DNA from: Candidatus Zhuqueibacterota bacterium | GTDB taxonomy: Bacteria > Zhuqueibacterota > Zhuqueibacteria > Zhuqueibacterales > Zhuqueibacteraceae | Assembly (NCBI GenBank): GCA_013361015.1 | Contig: JABWAN010000268.1 | Location: 1-7,215 of the forward strand | DNA: 7,215 nucleotides | Direction of reading: 5' to 3' | In this document: positions 1-4,657 of the stretch, in pieces | Numbering within the stretch: the stretch's first letter is position 1 | Layout of the letters: each line of letters opens with the position of its first letter | The notes under the pieces: model-generated | Databases searched by the model: none | The model's input: the letters and a program-made list of their open reading frames with translations, nothing else | What the model was told of the DNA's origin: nothing | Made by a program: the position numbers and the translations under genes

Positions 1-465
1 ATGGATGTGCTACTCAGTTCTTTGGAAATAAACTCATGCTCCAGCAAGGCAACCCATATCGCCCTGTGGCGACGCATCCCTCATCCTGACACATTAGTTT
101 CGGGCGGGCCTGAGATAGACGTCATTCTTCAAACAGAGCGAGCAATAATTTTTTGCGAAGCCAAATGGCGGTCAAATGTGGGGCGAGCGCAAGGCAAAGA
201 CCGAAGTAAAGATCAAATAACTTTGCGGCGTGAATTCTTTGAGAAATACGGCGAGGTAATCTATGGCGCGGAGCCGCACTTTGTTGTGCTGGGGATCAGT
301 TTGAACGGAGATATTATCCAACAAGGAGAACCCCAACGCAAGCAGGGTAGATTGTGTCTCCGTGACATCACTTGGGATGCAATTTGTGATATCGAGGGCC
401 ATCCCAACGCGCAGGAAGTACGGAGTTATTTGAAATGGAAAAAACAAAACTCAATACAAGCTTAA
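1..465 (+). CDS. PD-(D/E)XK nuclease-like protein, possibly 5'-truncated
   Basis: The 154-residue product carries a PD-(D/E)XK-type nuclease core. A Gly-Gly-Pro-Glu-Ile-Asp stretch at residues 35-40 is followed 13 residues later by Glu53-Ala54-Lys55 on a hydrophobic strand (AIIFCEAKW). Glu38, Asp40, Glu53 and Lys55 are the expected metal and catalytic residues, and Gln72 in a following helix resembles the extra Gln seen in Mrr- and NERD-like members. The C-terminal part (residues 93-145) has another strand and a helix but no domain I recognise. The ATG is the first base of the window, so I cannot see a ribosome site or say whether this is the true start or an internal Met; a missing N-terminal part is possible. 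The first 300 bases are about 49% G+C by hand count, lower than the glycosyltransferase genes. It ends 9 bases before the acyltransferase gene. Fold assignment is moderately sure; the substrate (foreign DNA, repair intermediate or other) is unknown. Confidence 0.6.
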   Translation: MDVLLSSLEINSCSSKATHIALWRRIPHPDTLVSGGPEIDVILQTERAIIFCEAKWRSNVGRAQGKDRSKDQITLRREFFEKYGEVIYGAEPHFVVLGISLNGDIIQQGEPQRKQGRLCLRDITWDAICDIEGHPNAQEVRSYLKWKKQNSIQA

Positions 466-474
466 CTCAACCTC

Positions 475-1611
475 ATGCCCTCTCGCGTCATCACAACCTT
501 GCAGGAGTTTGAAAACCTGCGCCCCGTGTGGGAAGAGCTGTATCGCAGCAGCGCGAATCACACGCCCTATCAATCGTGGGAATGGAATCTCGCGTGGTGG
601 AAGCACTTCGGCAGCGAAGGCCGTTTGTGTTTGATCGTCATCGAAGAAGCGGATCGTGTGATCGGCATCGCGCCGTTTTATCTGCGCACGTCGTTCTTCG
701 GCTTGCCGCTCAAACATTACGGTTTCATCGGCCAAAAGCGCACGGACTATCTTGACTTCATCATTCAATCCGGCAGCGAGTCGCTTTTCTTTCGCGAGTT
801 GGCAAAGCACTTCAAAGATCTGCAAGAATATTGGCAATTTCTCGAGCTGAAAGACGTGCCTGAGACTTCGACGAACTTGCCGCACCTCTATCGCGAGTTC
901 GGCTCGGTCTTCCCGAACTTCGGTTTGGATTTGCAGCGCGTGTGCGTCACCGTGCCGCTCACGAATGCGTGGGAAAGCTTTCTGCAAACGCTCGGCAAGC
1001 GCACGCGCAAGGACGTGGGTTATGATCGTCGTTATCTCGAAAAGAATTTCACCACCGAGTTTAAAATTCTAACCAACTCGAACGCGGTGTTCGAAGGCTT
1101 CCGCGATCTCACGAGCATTTACGAAGCGCGCTGGGTGGAAGCAAAAGGCGCGAGCCGTTTGGCCGAAGCCGAGGTCGCGAAGTTTGAGGCAGAGATTTGC
1201 GAACGCTTCTCGCAAAGCGGCGATTTTCGTCTCTACATGCTCTATGCGAACGGCAAGCCTGCTGCGGGCCTTTCCGGCTATGTGAAGAACGACAAGCTCT
1301 ACGGCGATATTTACGCGCACACGCCGGAGCTGCACAAATACAGCGTCGGCAACGTGCTGCTCGGCTTCGCAATTGAAGATTGCATCAGCCACGGCTGGAA
1401 GGAACTCGATCTCTCACGCGGCGAAGAGGCGTACAAGTTTCGCTGGAACGGACAGCCCAAGCGCAACTATCATATCAAAATTTTTCGCAACCGCATGGCC
1501 GAAGCCAAAGCCGCGTTCGCGGAAGGAGTGTATGAGCGAGCCGCTGCGAGCGAGACGTTGAACAAGATGCTGGCGAGGTATCGGAAGTGGAAATTTGGAG
1601 CGGGGGAGTGA
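475..1611 (+). CDS. CelD/BcsL-like GNAT acyltransferase (Acetyltransf_6 type)
   Basis: This 378-residue protein resembles the CelD/BcsL group of double-GNAT acyltransferases, related to FemAB, which are commonly found in cellulose and exopolysaccharide loci and are thought to acylate sugars or peptides in the cytoplasm. The N-terminal half has the typical opening (a Trp-rich YQSWEWNLAWW segment at 32-42, then a strand ending in IGIAPFYL at 63-70). The second half has the basic helix KRTRKDVGYDRR (175-186), the acyl-CoA-binding region around residues 253-300, and the signature DLSRGEEAYKFRWNG at 312-326, which matches the Asp-x-x-x-Gly-x-x-x-Tyr-Lys-x-x-Trp pattern of the family. There is no signal peptide or membrane segment. 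The ATG gives an N-terminus of normal length, although no strong Shine-Dalgarno precedes it. Its role suggests it belongs with the glycosyltransferases from 3689 on, from which the minus-strand island separates it. The acyl donor and acceptor are unknown. Confidence 0.8.
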   Translation: MPSRVITTLQEFENLRPVWEELYRSSANHTPYQSWEWNLAWWKHFGSEGRLCLIVIEEADRVIGIAPFYLRTSFFGLPLKHYGFIGQKRTDYLDFIIQSGSESLFFRELAKHFKDLQEYWQFLELKDVPETSTNLPHLYREFGSVFPNFGLDLQRVCVTVPLTNAWESFLQTLGKRTRKDVGYDRRYLEKNFTTEFKILTNSNAVFEGFRDLTSIYEARWVEAKGASRLAEAEVAKFEAEICERFSQSGDFRLYMLYANGKPAAGLSGYVKNDKLYGDIYAHTPELHKYSVGNVLLGFAIEDCISHGWKELDLSRGEEAYKFRWNGQPKRNYHIKIFRNRMAEAKAAFAEGVYERAAASETLNKMLARYRKWKFGAGE

Positions 1612-1641
1612 TGGATTGGTGGAGATTGGGAGTGATGGATT
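1604..1641. repeat. 14-bp direct repeat at the end of the acyltransferase gene
   Basis: The 14 bases GGGAGTGATGGATT occur at 1604-1617 and again at 1628-1641, a 24-base period. The first copy contains the TGA stop of the acyltransferase gene; the second lies in the 52-base convergent gap. Further degenerate GGATTGATG and GGATTGGTGG words surround them. This looks like low-complexity intergenic sequence spread by local duplication, not a CRISPR or transposon end. No rho-independent terminator hairpin with a T-tract was found in this gap for either strand. Confidence 0.55.
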
Positions 1642-1663
1642 TTTGGATTGATGAATTCCTATT

Positions 1664-1921
1664 TCACAAGACAGGCTCGGCTTCGAAGACTGGAGTCACT
1701 TCCTCATTGCTGAGTTTGGCCGATGCGTATGCTAACGCAGCTTTGCTGTCCTCCGATACGAGACGAGGATATTCAGAAAGAATCTCGTGCTCGGGGATTC
1801 CTTGTGCGACCATCTTGACGATGAGTTCAACCGGAACGCGAGTGCCGCGAATGACGGGCTTGCCGACCATCACTTTGGGGCTGATTGAGATGCGCTCCAA
1901 CAATTGATCAAATGATTTCAT
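1664..1921 (-). CDS. DUF433 family protein (antitoxin-like)
   Basis: The 85-residue product has the hallmark DUF433 arrangement: a short N-terminal helix, then ISPKVMVGKPVIRGTRVPV (residues 13-31, the conserved Gly-Lys-Pro-x-Ile-x-Gly-Thr-Arg-Val-Pro core), then a helical segment with GIPEHEILSEYPRL (41-54) and SEDSKAALAYA. DUF433 proteins carry a predicted helix-turn-helix-like DNA-binding region and usually act as the antitoxin partner of a DUF5615 PIN-like toxin. The start ATG is fixed by AGGAG (top strand 1930-1934) with 8-base spacing, and this ribosome site overlaps the TAG stop of the upstream DUF5678 gene. A longer in-frame reading upstream is low-complexity, overlaps that gene and is not credible. 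No DUF5615 gene follows: only 52 bases separate this stop from the convergent acyltransferase gene, so it appears to be an orphan or to serve with the upstream genes. Family call is secure; partner and target are unknown. Confidence 0.85.
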   Translation of the reverse strand: MKSFDQLLERISISPKVMVGKPVIRGTRVPVELIVKMVAQGIPEHEILSEYPRLVSEDSKAALAYASAKLSNEEVTPVFEAEPVL

Positions 1922-1932
1922 GGTATGATCTC

Positions 1933-2280
1933 CTAATAGATTTCTTCGCGTCGCAGACGTGGGTCGTCTATAAATTTGACGCTTTTGATCACGGGTATGT
2001 TGAGGCAAGAGGTTTTGTTTGAGAAACGCTCCTGATGCGCATAGACACGAATCCCGCTCTCGATGAATTTTATCACGAGGCTGGCAAGGCCTTTTGCTTG
2101 CGTTGCGCTCATTACTTGATCGAGATCGGCATGGTGTGCGATGACCTGTTGCCCAAAAACCGCGACCCATTCATCGGGATATTTCTCGGTCAGCGTTTGA
2201 ATGTTTTGGCGCGCCCATTCGCTGTCTTGCCAATAGCGGTGCGGCGGACGCGGCGGCAGCGAAAGATTTTGTGTGTGCAT
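1933..2280 (-). CDS. DUF5678-like small protein
   Basis: The 115-residue product contains KYPDEWVAVFGQQVIAHHAD followed by LDQVMSA (residues 33-59). This matches my recollection of DUF5678, whose members show Tyr-Pro-x-Glu-Trp-Val-Ala-Val...Val-Ile-Ala-His-x-x-Asp-Leu, here followed by a helix. The family has no established function; small members sit in prokaryotic accessory clusters, often beside PIN-domain genes. Residues 1-30 are Pro- and Gln-rich with a short predicted helix, and the C-terminal tail (about 76-115) is charged and not recognised. The ATG lies 3 bases after the VapC stop, with GGTGA a few bases upstream, so translation is probably coupled to vapC. It ends 11 bases before the DUF433 start. 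It could be an accessory factor of the VapC pair, a partner for DUF433, or an unrelated passenger; nothing in the sequence decides between these. Confidence 0.65.
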   Translation of the reverse strand: MHTQNLSLPPRPPHRYWQDSEWARQNIQTLTEKYPDEWVAVFGQQVIAHHADLDQVMSATQAKGLASLVIKFIESGIRVYAHQERFSNKTSCLNIPVIKSVKFIDDPRLRREEIY

Positions 2281-2283
2281 AAT

Positions 2284-2670
2284 TCACCAAATCTTCGTGA
2301 TCGGATAAGAGTCAAAATCTTTGTCGTCAGTAAGAATGGGAAGATTCTCAATGATAGCTTGTGCAATAATCAAGCGATCAAAAGGGTCTTTGTGATGAAA
2401 CGGCAGGCTCTCGACTCTACCGCAGTGCTCAAGTGAAATGTCCAGCACATGAATGTTGTGCCGCTGCGTTCGTGTTGCGACATAATCACGCGCCGGCGCG
2501 GGAAGCTTGAGCTTTTGCAATCCGGCTTTGATAGCCATTTCCCAGACACTCGCCATGCTCAAAAGGAAATGGTTGTTGACGTCTTGGAAAGTCGCGCGAG
2601 CCGTTGCTGATAAGCGCGGATCGTCCACCATGAGCCATAAAAAGGCGTGCGTATCAAGCAGCACTTTCAC
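2284..2670 (-). CDS. vapC: VapC-family PIN-domain toxin
   Basis: The 128-residue product is a full-length PIN-domain ribonuclease of the type found in type II toxin-antitoxin pairs. It opens with MKVLLDTHAFLWL, giving the first catalytic Asp at residue 6. The other acidic positions are Glu44 in the SVWEMAIK helix, Asp98 in the HKDPFDRLIIAQA signature (93-105), and Asp116 in LTDDKDF. All four are present, so the enzyme should bind Mg2+ and cleave RNA, probably tRNA or rRNA as in other VapCs. The start is GTG: it gives exactly the family N-terminus, has AAGGAG (top strand 2679-2684) at 8-base spacing, and overlaps the antitoxin stop as GTGA. This 4-base overlap implies translational coupling to the antitoxin. 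The gene is AT-rich compared with the surrounding polysaccharide genes, which fits horizontal acquisition. The RNA target cannot be read from the sequence. Confidence 0.93.
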   Translation of the reverse strand: MKVLLDTHAFLWLMVDDPRLSATARATFQDVNNHFLLSMASVWEMAIKAGLQKLKLPAPARDYVATRTQRHNIHVLDISLEHCGRVESLPFHHKDPFDRLIIAQAIIENLPILTDDKDFDSYPITKIW

Positions 2671-2894
2671 GGCATGTACTCCTTGAAATCATCTAGCGGC
2701 GCATTGAAATCATCCGCGATTTGGACGAGGCCTTTGTCAAGGCCGATTTGCCGGCTTTGTATCAACAGATGTACCGGAACTAGTTTCACCAATGCAGCTT
2801 TGTCGTTGCCAATGATGATGTCCTCGCCTAAGAGCGCTTTTTGAATCAAGCTTGAAAGCTGGGTCTGCGCTTCATGAACGGTGACTTGGCACAT
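2667..2894 (-). CDS. Phd/YefM-type antitoxin of the VapC toxin
   Basis: The 75-residue product has the Phd/YefM layout. The N-terminal DNA-binding part MCQVTVHEAQTQLSSLIQKA (1-20) matches the family's strand, then helix with Ala-x-x-x-Leu-Ser-x-Leu-Ile. It is followed by GEDIIIGNDKAALVKLVPV (23-41), the conserved beta-hairpin with Gly-x-x-x-x-Ile-x-x-x. A charged tail ending DDFKEYMP (70-75) fits the toxin-neutralising segment, which in PIN-linked members often ends with an Asp-rich motif. The start ATG at top-strand 2892-2894 has a strong GGAGG (2899-2903) four bases away; an upstream in-frame extension would run through the promoter region and is rejected. It is the first gene of the minus-strand unit, and like other antitoxins of this type it probably represses its own promoter with the toxin as co-repressor. 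The identification is firm; the operator is not identified. Confidence 0.9.
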   Translation of the reverse strand: MCQVTVHEAQTQLSSLIQKALLGEDIIIGNDKAALVKLVPVHLLIQSRQIGLDKGLVQIADDFNAPLDDFKEYMP

Positions 2895-2921
2895 ATGACC
2901 TCCGAAAAAGTTTGTGCGGCA

Positions 2922-2950
2922 AAGATAGTTTGACCAATCTCGAAAATCAA
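2922..2950 (-). promoter_or_regulatory. Putative sigma-70-like promoter of the toxin-antitoxin unit
   Basis: Read on the minus strand, TTGATT (top strand 2945-2950) is followed after exactly 17 bases by TATCTT (2922-2927), a reasonable -35/-10 pair with 4 of 6 matches in the -10 box. It lies 28 bases upstream of the antitoxin ATG. It overlaps the candidate promoter facing the other way, so binding of one polymerase, or of the antitoxin complex, could affect both units. This is a motif match only. Confidence 0.35.
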
Positions 2951-2958
2951 TCTCTAAA
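2930..2958 (+). promoter_or_regulatory. Putative sigma-70-like promoter of the plus-strand polysaccharide genes
   Basis: TTGACC (2930-2935) is followed after 17 bases by TCTAAA (2953-2958). The -35 box is near consensus and the -10 box matches at 4 of 6 positions. Transcription would begin around 2965, leaving a very short leader before the AAGGA ribosome site (2967-2971), which sits 5 bases from the ATG at 2977. It would drive the five-gene run that follows. Motif match only; many bacterial phyla use different promoter sequences. Confidence 0.35.
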
Positions 2959-2976
2959 TCCGAAGCAAGGATCGTT

Positions 2977-3702
2977 ATGCCTCTTCCTCTCGGCCATTCT
3001 CTCATGGGCTACACCATCGCGGCGGGTTCGCGTTTTAAGCTCTCGCCCAATGTGTGGATGAACATCTTCATCTTCGCGTTGCTCGCGAATTTGCCGGACA
3101 TTGATTACTTGCCCGGCTATCTTAAAGGCCTTCCGAATCGCTATCATCATCATGAGATTCACAGCCTCGGGTTCGCGGCGCTCATGGGGCTGGTCGGCGG
3201 GTTGGTGTACCTGCGTATGGCTGGAAAATTCTGGGCCTGCTTTTTGCCAATATTCTTTGCGGTCAGTTCACATTTGCTGCTTGATTTGGTGACTGAAGAT
3301 TTTTCCGAGCCACACGGCATGATGCTGTTGTGGCCGCTTAACTCCGAGTTTTATGATGTGTCGTGGAAAATCTTCAAGTCCGTGAACAAATCAAACCATT
3401 CCGCGGACTTTTTTAGCTCGTTGTTTACGCTACATAACTTGCGCGTGGTATTGATTGAGTTGATGATCATGCTGCCGCTCGCACTCGCGGCCACTTTCGT
3501 GCAGCGCAGGCGGAGAGCCGCGGAAACACAACCGCAGCGCAAGGAAGCACGGGCTGCGAAACGTCTCACCGTGCAACAGTCGGTCGAAACTGAACAAGAA
3601 CTGGGCGCGGCACTCACCGCGGCGCAGATTACAGAATTGCCTCAAATTGATTATCAGCGTATCGACCTGAATCAGCCGGGTTACCGCAATGGCAAAAGTT
3701 GA
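2977..3702 (+). CDS. YdjM/DUF457-like membrane-bound predicted metal-dependent hydrolase
   Basis: The 241-residue product resembles the LexA-regulated YdjM / DUF457 family of inner-membrane predicted metal-dependent hydrolases. Family-type metal ligands are visible in order: His7 in LGHSLMGY, Asp41 and Asp43 in NLPDIDYLPG, a HHHEIHSLGF cluster (57-66), and His99 with Asp103 in SHLLLDLVT. Hydrophobic segments at about 27-40, 65-80, 86-105 and 155-175 suggest several membrane spans. After the last one comes a basic then acidic soluble tail (177-241) with RRRR at its start, longer than I would expect for the family. The ATG has AAGGA 5 bases upstream. The last 14 bases overlap GT2-A, so it is probably the first gene of the polysaccharide unit. 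The real substrate is unknown; family members are annotated as hydrolases from conserved residues only. A role in lipid-linked glycan handling is an inference from the neighbours. Confidence 0.75.
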   Translation: MPLPLGHSLMGYTIAAGSRFKLSPNVWMNIFIFALLANLPDIDYLPGYLKGLPNRYHHHEIHSLGFAALMGLVGGLVYLRMAGKFWACFLPIFFAVSSHLLLDLVTEDFSEPHGMMLLWPLNSEFYDVSWKIFKSVNKSNHSADFFSSLFTLHNLRVVLIELMIMLPLALAATFVQRRRRAAETQPQRKEARAAKRLTVQQSVETEQELGAALTAAQITELPQIDYQRIDLNQPGYRNGKS

Positions 3703-4657
3703 CGACAAAATTTTTTGCAGCATCGTCGTGCCGATGATGAACGAGGAAGAGAGCGTCACGCCGATGCACGAAGCGATCACCAAAGTGATGCGCGCGTGGG
3801 GCGAGCGTTACGAACTCATCATTGTGGATGACGGCAGCAGCGATCGCACGTTCGAGATTCTCAATCTGCTCGCACAAAATGATCCGCATTTGCGCGTAGT
3901 GAAGTTTCGCCGCAACTTTGGGCAATCCGCGGCCATGGCCGCCGGGTTCGAACATGCGCGCGGCGAGTACATCGTCACGCTCGACGGCGATTTGCAAAAC
4001 GACCCCGAAGACATCCCGCGCGTGGTCGCGAAGCTGCAAGAAGGCTACGACGTGGTGAGCGGCTGGCGCAAAGATCGCAAGGACAAATTTCTCATTCGCA
4101 AAGTGCCGAGCAAAATTGCGAATCGCCTCATTCGCAAAACCACGCGCGTGAGCTTGCACGATACCGGCTGCTCGCTCAAAGCGTATCGCGCCGAGGTCGT
4201 GCAGAAAATTCGGCTCTATGGCGAGATGCACCGCTTCATTCCAGGCTTGGCGCGCATCGAAGGCGCGCGCATCGGCGAGCTGGTCGTCAAGCATCACGAG
4301 CGCAAGTTCGGCCAATCGAAATACAATCTCTCACGCACGTTTCGCGTCATTATGGATTTGATGACGTTGAATCTGCTTTTAAAATATCTCACACGGCCGC
4401 TCCACTTTTTCGGCGGCTTGACCGTGCTCTTCAATGGACTCGGCTTCGCGACGTTGGCGGCTCTCTTCTATGGTTGGAATCGGCAATACCTCGGCGAAGA
4501 TGAATTGAACGTGTTGGTCGCGCTTGCGTTTTTGCTGTTCGCCTCGGGCATCAACTTTTTGTTGTACGGCTTGATTGCAAACAGCGTGGTAAGCACGGGC
4601 CAAAAGCGGGACGAACGACTTTACGAATTCAAATCCTATGACCGCAACAATAACTAA
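3689..4657 (+). CDS. GT2-A: DPM1/GtrB-like membrane glycosyltransferase with intact DxD
   Basis: The 322-residue product is a family-2 glycosyltransferase of the polyprenyl-phosphate type. The GT-A domain starts with SIVVPMMNEEES (11-22), has the nucleotide-binding VDDGSSD (46-52), the RNFGQSAAMAAGF helix (75-87), and the metal-binding Asp99-Gly100-Asp101 in TLDGDLQNDPEDIP. HDTGCSLKAYR (157-167) and KFGQSKYN (206-213) are acceptor-loop motifs seen in DPM1, GtrB and ArnC relatives. Two hydrophobic segments (about 237-263 and 274-301) anchor the C-terminus, followed by a short basic tail. By family knowledge, such enzymes transfer a sugar from a nucleotide donor to undecaprenyl phosphate on the cytoplasmic side. 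The start overlaps the YdjM-like gene by 14 bases and the ribosome site is weak, consistent with coupled translation. It is the closest in-window relative of GT2-B. Sugar and acceptor cannot be told from the sequence. Confidence 0.92.
   Translation: MAKVDDKIFCSIVVPMMNEEESVTPMHEAITKVMRAWGERYELIIVDDGSSDRTFEILNLLAQNDPHLRVVKFRRNFGQSAAMAAGFEHARGEYIVTLDGDLQNDPEDIPRVVAKLQEGYDVVSGWRKDRKDKFLIRKVPSKIANRLIRKTTRVSLHDTGCSLKAYRAEVVQKIRLYGEMHRFIPGLARIEGARIGELVVKHHERKFGQSKYNLSRTFRVIMDLMTLNLLLKYLTRPLHFFGGLTVLFNGLGFATLAALFYGWNRQYLGEDELNVLVALAFLLFASGINFLLYGLIANSVVSTGQKRDERLYEFKSYDRNNN

Noticed and set aside
451..987. A 178-codon minus-strand frame opposite the acyltransferase start.
   Set aside because: Shadow of the acyltransferase gene; composition typical of an antisense frame.
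1604..1650. GGATTG/GATGG-rich repeats as a possible CRISPR or transposon end.
   Set aside because: Only two copies of 14 bases with a 10-base spacer and no palindromic ends; too small and irregular for either.
1684..1706. Small inverted repeat (AAGACT-GG-AGTC-A-CTT) near the convergent gap as a terminator.
   Set aside because: The loop is only two bases, the stem is interrupted, it lies inside the DUF433 coding region and has no T-tract.
1922..2170. Upstream in-frame extension of the DUF433 gene to a 168-residue protein.
   Set aside because: The added 83 residues overlap the DUF5678 gene in another frame, are low in hydrophobic structure, and the ATG at 1921 has a good ribosome site and starts the conserved domain.
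2035..2436. A 133-codon plus-strand frame across the DUF5678 and VapC genes.
   Set aside because: It runs antisense to two recognisable genes and shows no domain; the minus-strand readings carry the family motifs.
3629..4315. A 228-codon open frame on the minus strand opposite GT2-A.
   Set aside because: Same reason: antisense shadow of a conserved glycosyltransferase, compositionally biased and without a plausible ribosome site or family match.
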